Source of the DNA: Lachnospiraceae bacterium
GTDB lineage: Bacteria > Bacillota > Clostridia > Lachnospirales > Lachnospiraceae
Reading direction: 5' to 3'
Assembly (NCBI GenBank): GCA_021202075.1
Contig: JAJQDT010000105.1
Coordinates: forward strand, 4,694-54,885
Length of the DNA: 50,192 bases
Positions 35,168 to 42,604 of the stretch are shown here, piece after piece. The notes under the pieces are model-generated. The model made no database searches. It had not been told where the DNA came from and was given only the letters and a program-made list of their open reading frames with translations. The position numbers and the translations under genes were made by a program. The first letter of the stretch is position 1; each line of letters opens with the position of its first letter.

Positions 35168-35220
35168 GCAAACAGGTGAACAGGCACTTATGGCTTGCTC
35201 GCCTGTTTTGCTTGTTTTTT
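35168..35220 (+). terminator. Terminator of the DUF4143 gene
   Basis: GCAAACAGGTGA (35168-35179) pairs with TCGCCTGTTTTGC (35199-35211), followed by TTGTTTTTT. Confidence 0.75.
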
Positions 35221-35415
35221 ATTCGAAACAGCTTCAATATCAAACCAAAAAGCCGTATATATCTTACCGATTAATGAGCATGTACTTTTTGCCACAGTCT
35301 AGCCAGGGTAGCCGGGGGAAACGAAAACATCATTAAGCAATCCGTTCAATAACAGAATTGTTTTTGGGCGATATGTGTATTTGGAGACAATTGCATGAAA
35401 GGAAAGGAGAGCATT

Positions 35416-35529
35416 ATGAATCTTAAAGAAGCGTTTCGATACCAGAACAAATTGCATAGTCTGTTGGATGAGGCAATGGTCAGGAATGAGATGGGAAGGG
35501 AGAACGGTACAATGTGCCGAAATAACTAA
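35416..35529 (+). pseudogene. Truncated gene start (37 codons)
   Basis: A good ribosome binding site (GGAAAGGAG) precedes MNLKEAFRYQNKLHSLLDEA, which looks like the N-terminus of a longer conserved protein. The frame soon ends. A later stretch in another frame (about 35566-35635, KIDVKRINFTPVLVREKAVL) may be a second piece of the same gene. I cannot name the family with confidence. Confidence 0.4.
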
Positions 35530-35686
35530 TAGGGAAGCATTGAGCAAACACTTTGGGAAATGTCAAAATCGACGTAAAACGTATCAATTTCACACCTGTT
35601 CTCGTGAGAGAAAAAGCAGTATTATATGCATCGTAAGGAACAACAAACAGAAAACGAAAAGATAATCTTGAAAGTGAGGCATATAT

Positions 35687-35809
35687 ATGAACAGAATTGC
35701 AAAGTATTTTAAGGAAAATCAGAAAGAGATTATGATGGCGCTGTATTCTTTGAATCTTGGAACGAATTCCAGCCAGGCGATGGATGTTATTGAGCATTCC
35801 TGCAGATAG
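35687..35809 (+). CDS. Short ORF (40 aa), probably a remnant
   Basis: It reads MNRIAKYFKENQKEIMMALY and ends HSCR. GAAAGTGAGG lies upstream of the ATG. It is helical and charged with no recognised family. Its position among other fragments in 35142-36040 suggests a decayed gene. Apart from this and the neighbouring fragment and terminators I see nothing in that stretch. Confidence 0.3.
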   Translation: MNRIAKYFKENQKEIMMALYSLNLGTNSSQAMDVIEHSCR

Positions 35810-35865
35810 TCGAATGATACGTGCAATTTTTTCCTGTGACCAAAATTGTTTTAATCATCTATAAG

Positions 35866-35910
35866 AACTCCAACCGGAAGCCATAGTTATGGTAAAAGGT
35901 TGGAGTTTTT
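35866..35910 (+). terminator. Strong hairpin terminator
   Basis: AACTCCAACC (35866-35875) pairs perfectly with GGTTGGAGTT (35898-35907), then TTT and ATTTT. Confidence 0.85.
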
Positions 35911-36040
35911 ATTTTGCTGACTGCAAGTATTTCATGTTTTTTTTATTGACTTCTTAAAACCTCACATTGAATAGCCGCTTGCTTTGTGATAAGCTAAAGG
36001 CGTAAGGTAGGGATTTTATTTCAGGGAGATGGAATTTACA

Positions 36041-37201
36041 ATGAGATCATTGAGCAGAAAAACAGACGGATTTACGGATTCTGTTATCCGCAGGATGACC
36101 CGGATATCTAATCAATATCACGCGGTAAATTTGTCACAGGGTTTTCCGGATTTTGATCCGCCAGGGGAAATTACGGATCGGTTAAAGGAGATTGCGCCAT
36201 ACGGTCCGCATCAGTATGCGCTGACCTGGGGCGCACAGAACTTCAGGGAAGCGCTAGCACGCAAACAGAAGCACTTTTCAGGAATGGCGGTTGACCCGGA
36301 GCAGGAGATTGTCGTTACTTGCGGAAGTACGGAAGCTATGATGGCGGCCATGCTGACCGTTTGCGATCCGGGAGATAAGGTAGTTGTTTTTTCGCCTTTT
36401 TATGAAAATTATGGGGCGGATGCGATTCTGTCCGGGGCTGAGCCCATCTACGTTCCGCTGAATCCGCCGGATTTTTGTTTTGATCCGGATGTGCTGGAGG
36501 CGGCAGTTCGGCAGGAGGGCGTAAAAGCTCTGATCCTTTGCAACCCCTCCAATCCCTGCGGGAAGGTTTTTACAAGGGAAGAATTGCTGGTAATTGCGGA
36601 TCTGGCTGTTCGGTATGACATTTATGTCATTACGGATGAGGTTTATGAGCATATTTTGTACAAGCCGCATACACATACCTATATGGCAGCGCTGCCTGGT
36701 ATGAGGGAACGTACGATTTTATGCAGTTCTCTGTCAAAGACTTACTCGATTACCGGATGGCGGCTGGGGTATGTCATTGCATCGCCGCCGATTACTGATC
36801 GGATAAAAAAGGTTCATGATTTTCTGACAGTGGGAGCTGCTGCACCGCTGATGGAAGCGGTCATCCCCGGTTTGAATTTTGGAGACGAATATTATCAGGA
36901 ACTGCAGGCAAATTACACGCACAAAAAGGATTTGTTTACAAAGGGGCTGCGTGATATTGGATTTTCCTTTGTGGAGCCACAGGGCGCCTATTATGTCATG
37001 GTAGATGTCAGTGCGTTCGGCTATGAGAATGATCAGGAGTTTTGCCTGGATCTTGCGAGAAAAGTCGGTGTCGGAGCAGTTCCTGGTTCCAGTTTTTTCC
37101 GTGAAAACATTAACAACTATATTCGATTTCATTTTGCTAAACAGGATGATACCCTGTATGAAGCATTGAACCGATTAGCTGATATACGGAAAAAGATGTA
37201 A
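36041..37201 (+). CDS. PLP aminotransferase (kynurenine/methionine aminotransferase-like)
   Basis: A 386-aa fold-type I aminotransferase. NLSQGFPDFDPP near the N-terminus, YALTWGAQNFREALA, NPSNPCGKVF, TDEVYEHILY and the PLP lysine in SSLSKTYSITGWRLGY match the YbdL/KAT-like branch acting on methionine or aromatic amino acids. GGGAG lies about 12 bases before the ATG at 36041; an in-frame ATG at 36029 is too close to it. It starts the amino-acid cargo of element A, followed by D-serine ammonia-lyase. Confidence 0.88.
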   Translation: MRSLSRKTDGFTDSVIRRMTRISNQYHAVNLSQGFPDFDPPGEITDRLKEIAPYGPHQYALTWGAQNFREALARKQKHFSGMAVDPEQEIVVTCGSTEAMMAAMLTVCDPGDKVVVFSPFYENYGADAILSGAEPIYVPLNPPDFCFDPDVLEAAVRQEGVKALILCNPSNPCGKVFTREELLVIADLAVRYDIYVITDEVYEHILYKPHTHTYMAALPGMRERTILCSSLSKTYSITGWRLGYVIASPPITDRIKKVHDFLTVGAAAPLMEAVIPGLNFGDEYYQELQANYTHKKDLFTKGLRDIGFSFVEPQGAYYVMVDVSAFGYENDQEFCLDLARKVGVGAVPGSSFFRENINNYIRFHFAKQDDTLYEALNRLADIRKKM

Positions 37202-37320
37202 TAAGCTGTGCCGCATTGGCCATTGGAACCGGTGCTATGCTTTGTGTCAAAACGGTGCGGGTCATACTGGCGGAAGCCCTTAAAAGGATATCATAGAACG
37301 GCAGAAGGAAGATGACAGTT

Positions 37321-38649
37321 ATGGAAACAATCAAACAAATGCTGGAGAGAAATCCTATGCTGAAAAAAATGCGGGCTGCGGAGGAAGGGGTCTGGATCAA
37401 TCCAGAAAAAAATTCTTTTGCAGATGCGAAGGACACCTGCGAGCTAACTATAGCTGATATCGATGACGCGGAAGCGCGCCTGCAGCGCTTTGCGCCGTTT
37501 ATCATGAAATGTTTTCCGGAGACGGAAGAACGTGGCGGTATCATTGAGTCTGCTTTAACAGATATCCCGAATATGCGCGTTCGCATCAATGAGAAGTATG
37601 ACAGTCATTTGCAGGGACGGCTGCTTTTAAAGCAGGATAGCCATCTGGCAATCGCGGGGTCCGTGAAAGCCAGGGGCGGCATATACGAGGTATTGAAGCA
37701 TACGGAGGAGCTGGCGCTTGCGAACGGAATCCTTAAAGAGAGTGACAACTACGCAAAGCTGGCGGAACCGGAATGCAAGGACTTTTTTGCACAGTATACG
37801 ATACAGGTGGGTTCGACCGGAAACCTCGGCATGAGCATCGGCGTTATGAGTGCTGCGGTGGGATACCGTGTGATCGTCCACATGTCCGCGGATGCAAAAC
37901 AGTGGAAGAAAGATCTGCTGCGCAGCCATGGCGTGACCGTGATTGAATATCAGGCTGATTACAGTGAGGCCGTAAAGAATGGAAGAAAGCAGTCCGATGA
38001 AAATCCGATGAGCTATTTTGTTGACGATGAGAATTCCAGAAATCTGTTTCTCGGCTATGCGGTGGCAGCAAAGCGCCTGATCGGTCAGTTGGCGGAAAAA
38101 CAGGTTTCGGTAGATGAAATGCATCCGCTGTTTGTCTATATTCCCTGCGGAGTCGGCGGAGCACCGGGCGGTATTACCTTTGGGTTAAAGCAGGTGTTTG
38201 GCGATGCAGTGCACTGTTTCTTTGTGGAACCGGTGCAGGCTCCCTGTATGCTGCTTGGCATGAGCACTGGACTGCAGAATGGCATTTCCGTACAGGACAT
38301 CGGGCTGACCGGTCTGACTCATGCGGATGGACTTGCTGTCGGCAGGCCTTCCGGATTTGTGGGCGGCATTATGAAACCGCTGCTTAGCGGCGAATTCACG
38401 ATCTATGATGGAAAACTATATGATTATATGCGCGATGTGCTGGATACAGAGAAGATTTTTCTCGAACCGAGTGCCTGTGCCGCGTTCCAGGGGCCTGTGA
38501 AGCTGGAAGTCAGTCCGGAAACAATCAACTATCTTAAAAAGAACAACCTGACAGATAAAATGAAAGAAGCTGCCCACATCGTTTGGGCCACAGGAGGAAG
38601 CCTCGTGCTTGAGGAGATCCGGGAGGAATACAGAAGCACATTTGTGTAG
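37321..38649 (+). CDS. dsdA: D-serine ammonia-lyase
   Basis: A 442-aa PLP enzyme (fold type II) converting D-serine to pyruvate and ammonia. The PLP lysine lies in HLAIAGSVKARGGIYEV; STGNLGMSIG binds the cofactor phosphate; CGVGGAPGG, FFVEPVQAPCMLLGM and HADGLAVGRPSG are hallmarks. AAGGAAG suits the ATG at 37321 better than the ATG at 37312. It would detoxify or use D-serine from peptidoglycan turnover or host tissue. No dsdC or dsdX homologue is next to it. Confidence 0.93.
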   Translation: METIKQMLERNPMLKKMRAAEEGVWINPEKNSFADAKDTCELTIADIDDAEARLQRFAPFIMKCFPETEERGGIIESALTDIPNMRVRINEKYDSHLQGRLLLKQDSHLAIAGSVKARGGIYEVLKHTEELALANGILKESDNYAKLAEPECKDFFAQYTIQVGSTGNLGMSIGVMSAAVGYRVIVHMSADAKQWKKDLLRSHGVTVIEYQADYSEAVKNGRKQSDENPMSYFVDDENSRNLFLGYAVAAKRLIGQLAEKQVSVDEMHPLFVYIPCGVGGAPGGITFGLKQVFGDAVHCFFVEPVQAPCMLLGMSTGLQNGISVQDIGLTGLTHADGLAVGRPSGFVGGIMKPLLSGEFTIYDGKLYDYMRDVLDTEKIFLEPSACAAFQGPVKLEVSPETINYLKKNNLTDKMKEAAHIVWATGGSLVLEEIREEYRSTFV

Positions 38650-38651
38650 GA

Positions 38652-38777
38652 ATGAGGTACCAACCAGAAGGGACAAAAATTGGAAATGCAGAACCTGTTT
38701 GGTTCATTGGAGAAAATGGGCGGGTGTTATGGGAAAAAGGGGACACTGGTGCCCGAAAGGGGGAAGCAGATTTATGA
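38652..38777 (+). CDS. Small ORF coupled to the SDR gene (41 aa)
   Basis: The frame reads MRYQPEGTKIGNAEPVWFIG and on to KGEADL, and its stop overlaps the ATG of the SDR gene (ATGA). The ribosome binding site is poor. It may be a leader peptide, a remnant, or chance. No family recognised. Confidence 0.25.
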   Translation: MRYQPEGTKIGNAEPVWFIGENGRVLWEKGDTGARKGEADL

Positions 38778-39796
38778 AAGCTTTATTGATTGGCGGCACA
38801 GGGGTAATCAGCAAGGCAATCTCGAGACGGTTGCTTCTTGAGGGACACGAGCTTTGGCTGATTAATCGGGGAAATCGTATGGACGACCTGCCGGAAGGCG
38901 CGCATCTGATTTGCGCGGATATCAACGATGAGATAAGTGTGGCCAGAGCACTTGGCGGCCAGACATTTGATGTGGTTGCAGATTTTATAGCGTTTGTTCC
39001 TGAGCAGCTGGAACGTGACCACAGGCTGTTTGCCGGAAAAACGAAGCAGTTCATTTATATCAGTTCTGCGTCTGCGTATCAGAAACCGCTGTCCGATTTT
39101 CGCATTGATGAGAGAACGCCGCTTGCCAATCCATTCTGGCAGTATTCGCGGGATAAAATCAGGGGCGAAGAATTGTTGATGCGGTATTACAGGGAAGAAG
39201 GCTTTCCGATCACGATCGTAAGGCCAAGTCATACCTACAATGAAGAAAAAATACCGGTGTGTCTCCACGGCCCGAAAGGTTCCTGGCAGGCGGTAAAACG
39301 GATGCTTGAGGGAAAACCTGTCATTATTCCGGGAGACGGGTCGTCTTTGTGGACCGTGACATGGAATGATGATTTCGCGAAAGGCTTTATTGGACTGATG
39401 GGAAATATTCATGCAATCGGGGAGGCAGTGCAGATTACTGGCGATGAAGTGCTGACCTGGAACCAGATTCATCGAGTAATAGCAGATGCGCTTGGCGTGG
39501 AATTCAGGCCATATTACGTCTCTTCAGATTTCCTGATTTCCTGTTCACCAGAGAAATGGGATTTGCGTGGAAATCTGTGGGGAGATAAGTCCAACACGGT
39601 TTTCTTTGATAATGCGAAACTGAAACGGCTGGTACCGGATTTCAAAGCTGTTGTTCGATTCGACCAGGGTGTGCGCCGCGCACTTGACTATATACGCTCT
39701 CATCCGGAATGCCAGATACCCGACCCGGAGTTTGACAGCTGGTGTGATCGCGTAATTGAGGCACAGGAAGAAGCACTGGCCAAATTGAGACAGTAG
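38774..39796 (+). CDS. NAD-dependent epimerase/dehydratase (SDR)
   Basis: A 340-aa extended SDR enzyme. The N-terminal Rossmann motif is LLIGGTGVISKAISRRLL; the active site has SSASAYQ and YSRDK (Tyr-x-x-x-Lys). GGGGGAAG lies upstream of the ATG at 38774; the longer upstream frame runs through dsdA and is not used. It resembles nucleotide-sugar epimerase/reductases, but the substrate is not readable. It lies just after dsdA and may share a transcript. Confidence 0.82.
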   Translation: MKALLIGGTGVISKAISRRLLLEGHELWLINRGNRMDDLPEGAHLICADINDEISVARALGGQTFDVVADFIAFVPEQLERDHRLFAGKTKQFIYISSASAYQKPLSDFRIDERTPLANPFWQYSRDKIRGEELLMRYYREEGFPITIVRPSHTYNEEKIPVCLHGPKGSWQAVKRMLEGKPVIIPGDGSSLWTVTWNDDFAKGFIGLMGNIHAIGEAVQITGDEVLTWNQIHRVIADALGVEFRPYYVSSDFLISCSPEKWDLRGNLWGDKSNTVFFDNAKLKRLVPDFKAVVRFDQGVRRALDYIRSHPECQIPDPEFDSWCDRVIEAQEEALAKLRQ

Positions 39797-39927
39797 GAAC
39801 ATTTGGCAGTAACTTTATTCATGAAAAAACAGAACTTTGGCAGCAGATGCTGTAAAGGAAATGGAGCAAATGATTTTATGTATCAGATCAGAACCGATCG
39901 TTTGTGAGCAGAAAGGAGTGTAATAGT

Positions 39928-40167
39928 ATGAGTAGTATTTTGGAATATTTAGGGAATTCTGCGACCGTGACGAAGAGAGAAATCCTGCTCGGAGCCATTG
40001 CGAGTCTTATGACCGGCATAGTGATTGGCACGTATGCCGCGCGTCCAAAACATCCCCGGCACCCACATGGAGCGCCGCAATGTCCGCCTCCGCCAATGCC
40101 GCCCAGAGAGCCGCAAGATCCGGGGAGACGTCCGCCTCATGATTCCGGGCGGGGCGAAAAGAAATGA
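39928..40167 (+). CDS. Small membrane protein with proline-rich tail
   Basis: A 79-aa protein. One hydrophobic helix (about residues 20-41, ILLGAIASLMTGIVIGTY) is followed by a His/Pro/Arg-rich C-terminus (PPPPMPPREPQDPGRRPP). AAAGGAGTG nine bases before the ATG at 39928 sets the start. It should be anchored in the membrane with a basic, disordered tail, probably cytoplasmic by the positive-inside rule. No family recognised. Confidence 0.6.
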   Translation: MSSILEYLGNSATVTKREILLGAIASLMTGIVIGTYAARPKHPRHPHGAPQCPPPPMPPREPQDPGRRPPHDSGRGEKK

Positions 40168-40210
40168 ATTATCTGATAGGATTTCATCATATTCTTCTTT
40201 CGGATAGTCG

Positions 40211-40239
40211 TGGACAAATTACGTTCGGACAGTTATAAT
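40211..40239 (+). promoter_or_regulatory. Promoter of the third P-loop/PD-(D/E)XK gene
   Basis: TGGACA (40211-40216), a 17-bp spacer, TATAAT (40234-40239), 68 bp before the ATG. Confidence 0.65.
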
Positions 40240-40306
40240 GATAACAAGGCCAAAGTAATGAGTTGGCAGGAATATTTATCTGCCGCGCTGGAAGGAGGCA
40301 GAGGGA

Positions 40307-41998
40307 ATGGGATATTATCTGAACCCGGAAGATGTTCTTGAGTTATATAAGGGTGAGACTGAAAAACCATATTTTGTGGATAAAACGGCGATGCTGGAAG
40401 AGCTGATAACAGTGCTGGGGCAGGGGCGCAGTTATATTTCTGTTACAAGACCGCGGAGATTTGGGAAATCCGTAGTGGCCGCGATGATTGGGTCTTTTTT
40501 CGGCAAGGGCGTGGACAGTAATGAGGTATTTGCACATCTTAAAGTTGCCGGGAATAAAGCCTACGCTAAGCATCTGAACCAGCATAATTTGATTTATATT
40601 GATTTTAGCAGGGATGTGTTTGAATGCACATCTTACGATGAGTATATTAAAACCATTAAAATGAGGCTGTTTGACGACTTAAAGGAGGCATATCCGGACG
40701 CGAAAATTCGTGAAGGAGATTCTCTGGGGGCCACTTTGCGGATCGTATCGATGGCGAATAAAAATGAAAAATTCCTGCTGGTTTTTGATGAATGGGATTA
40801 TGTTTTTCACCGGAAGTATTTTACGGAAGAAGACAGGGGAAAGTTTACAGCTTTTCTTGGAGATATAACGAAGGGAAGGGCATATGTTGAAATGGCTTAT
40901 CTGACCGGCGTCCTTCCAATCAAGAAGTATTCCGCCAGCGATACGATGAACCATTTTGCGGAATACAATATGGCGAACAGCATTCGGTTTTGGGAATATT
41001 TCGGGTTCACGAATGCCGAGGTAGATGAACTGTATCAACGCTATCAGAAATTTTCTCCGGCACCGGTAGTGTCCCGGGAAGATTTAACAGACTGGTACGA
41101 TGGCTATCATAATGAAAGAAAAGAAAGCATTTATAACCCAAATTCCGTCGTGCTTGCCCTTACGGAGAATATGGTCAGCGACTACTGGCCGAAAGCCGGC
41201 GAGTATGATGAACTGAAGGATTATGTGCTGAACGATATCGATGGCGTGAGAGATGCGGTGATGCTGCTTGCGGCGGGCGAGCCTGTAAAAGCGAATATTT
41301 CCGAATATGCAACGACAGCATCTGTCCTTAAAAGACGAAATGAGATTTTGTCGGCTATGACGGTATATGGATATCTGAACTACTATAATGGCTGTGTACG
41401 GATTCCGAACAGGGAGCTGTGGGAGGAATTTAACCGGATTATCCAGGAAGAGCCAAAGTACAGCTATATGCGGGAACTTGAAAAGGAATCTGCCCGCATC
41501 CTGCAGGCAACTTATGACGGAGATGAAGAGACGGTCGGAAAAGTTCTGGCTATTGTCCACACCACAGAGTCTCCGCTGAAGGCATACCGGGAGAGCCTCG
41601 CCATGCAGAATCGCGCTTTGCGCGATGGCTCGGCCTACGTCCACGATTCCCGTTGGAAATCGTGGACATATGATGAAGCAGAATTATCCGGCAGCGTGAA
41701 GCTTGCTTATATTGCAGCAAGAAATAAATATGATATGCAGCGCGAGGATCAGGCTGGTATAGGTTATGTTGATTATATCTTTTATCCCTATAATCGTTCG
41801 GATGATGGCATTATTATAGAACTGAAAGTAGATGATTCTCCTGAAACTGCTCTGCAGCAGATTAAGGATAAAAATTATGCGCTGAAGTTTCAGGGAAAGA
41901 TGGGAGAACAGCCAAAGACAACGGGCCGAATTATTCTGGTTGGTATCGGGTACTATCGGAAGGATAAAGTGCATCGATGCAGGATTGAGGTGCTATAG
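40307..41998 (+). CDS. AAA-ATPase-like protein with C-terminal PD-(D/E)XK domain (II)
   Basis: A 563-aa relative of the 31327-33069 product. Walker A RPRRFGKS (48-55) follows YFVDKTAMLEEL; FLLVFDEWDYVF is the Walker B region. The C-terminal nuclease-like core is GYVDYIF and IIIELKVDD. GGAAGGAGG before the ATG is strong. Residues about 435-454 (NRALRDGSAYVHDSRWKSW) coincide with two perfect hairpins in the DNA (41610-41667) and look like an in-frame palindromic repeat insertion just before the conserved VKLAYIAARNKY strand. Function unknown; it stands next to the right end of element A. Confidence 0.85.
   Translation: MGYYLNPEDVLELYKGETEKPYFVDKTAMLEELITVLGQGRSYISVTRPRRFGKSVVAAMIGSFFGKGVDSNEVFAHLKVAGNKAYAKHLNQHNLIYIDFSRDVFECTSYDEYIKTIKMRLFDDLKEAYPDAKIREGDSLGATLRIVSMANKNEKFLLVFDEWDYVFHRKYFTEEDRGKFTAFLGDITKGRAYVEMAYLTGVLPIKKYSASDTMNHFAEYNMANSIRFWEYFGFTNAEVDELYQRYQKFSPAPVVSREDLTDWYDGYHNERKESIYNPNSVVLALTENMVSDYWPKAGEYDELKDYVLNDIDGVRDAVMLLAAGEPVKANISEYATTASVLKRRNEILSAMTVYGYLNYYNGCVRIPNRELWEEFNRIIQEEPKYSYMRELEKESARILQATYDGDEETVGKVLAIVHTTESPLKAYRESLAMQNRALRDGSAYVHDSRWKSWTYDEAELSGSVKLAYIAARNKYDMQREDQAGIGYVDYIFYPYNRSDDGIIIELKVDDSPETALQQIKDKNYALKFQGKMGEQPKTTGRIILVGIGYYRKDKVHRCRIEVL
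41610..41667. repeat. Palindromic repeat inside a coding sequence
   Basis: ATCGCGC-TTT-GCGCGAT (41610-41626) is followed by CTCGGCCTAC and a 10-bp stem GTCCACGATT/AATCGTGGAC (41639-41648, 41658-41667). The same order, AATCGC-n-GCG then GGCC then GTCCA-n-TGGAC, is seen in the reverse complement of positions 1-139. Confidence 0.7.
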
Positions 41999-42307
41999 AC
42001 TACCAAAGTGTTGATAGTGATTTGGGCGGGGGAACATATAATTCTATGAGCCTAAGTTTTAGTGGAATTTAACTGGATTAATACTGGTACCGAAGTGATA
42101 AGGAAATGAATTATGCGGATACATTGCACGGCCACCGGGTGTTTGGTTATTGAAAACAAAATTCTACAAAAATTCTACGAAATAAGAATTCGAACGGATT
42201 TCGATAAACAAAGAATCTTACTGTGCCAATCGTTCTAAGCCCTTTATTTTAGCGCCTTTTCCGGTATCCTGAGCGTCATGAGGTTAAAGAAAAAACCGCC
42301 GGCAAAA
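41999..42307. other. Right-end non-coding region of element A
   Basis: No gene is supported; a 15-codon frame at about 42108 is too short to call. It contains the integrase-site-like repeats at 42160-42182. Confidence 0.5.
42160..42182. repeat. AATTCTAC repeat pair near the right end of element A
   Basis: AATTCTACAAA (42160-42170) and AATTCTACGAAA (42171-42182), the same motif and direction as at 28991-29014, about 130 bp inside the right att copy. Probable second set of integrase arm sites. Confidence 0.6.
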
Positions 42308-42369
42308 TGCGTTCGGGACGCAGAGGTCGCAGGTTCAAATCCTGTCGCATCGACTCCTTGGCAGGGGCG
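42308..42369. repeat. att site, second copy (62 bp), junction of elements A and B
   Basis: Direct repeat of 28830-28891 with one mismatch (T42327). Upstream bases do not complete a tRNA, so this is not a functional tRNA gene. It is the right end of A and the left end of B. Confidence 0.9.
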
Positions 42370-42409
42370 CCGGAAACACTGATAAATACAGTGTTTTCGG
42401 TATTTTTTT
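42370..42409 (+). terminator. Hairpin terminator after the second att copy
   Basis: CCGGAAACACTG (42370-42381) pairs with CAGTGTTTTCGG (42389-42400), followed by TATTTTTTT. Equivalent in position to the hairpin at 28901-28938. Confidence 0.75.
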
Positions 42410-42460
42410 GCTAATTTTCAAACCGCGCGTAAAAGCGAAAATCCGCCCATTTTTGCCGGT

Positions 42461-42569
42461 GTTCTAACATTCGTTCTAACATCTGGTCAACGTTTGGTCA
42501 ACCGATTTTTGTTCTAACGGATGTTCTAACAGCGACTCCAAACCCGGTGGACAGGCCGTAAATTCTAAC
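42461..42569. repeat. GTTCTAAC repeats in phased pairs (integrase B arm sites)
   Basis: GTTCTAAC at 42461, 42473, 42511 and 42523 (two pairs, each with a 12-bp period) and ATTCTAAC at 42562. TGGTCAAC occurs twice between the pairs (about 42484 and 42495), 11 bp apart, and could bind Xis or a host factor. Confidence 0.65.
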
Positions 42570-42604
42570 AGTGCTTCCGAACCCGGTAGCAGTCAGCGGA
42601 TGCC

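Larger units (their letters stand above)
28830..42369. mobile_element. Integrative element A in tRNA-Pro (13.5 kb)
   Basis: It is bounded by 62-bp direct repeats (28830-28891 and 42308-42369, one mismatch). The tyrosine integrase and Xis-like genes lie at the tRNA end. Cargo is mixed: three P-loop/PD-(D/E)XK-like proteins, an aminotransferase, D-serine ammonia-lyase, an SDR enzyme, a small membrane protein and several remnants. No relaxase or conjugation gene is present, so it would need help to transfer. Confidence 0.85.

Noticed and set aside
42308..42369. A second tRNA-Pro gene
   Set aside because: Only the 3' part matches; the acceptor 5' strand and D arm are missing, so it is an att copy.
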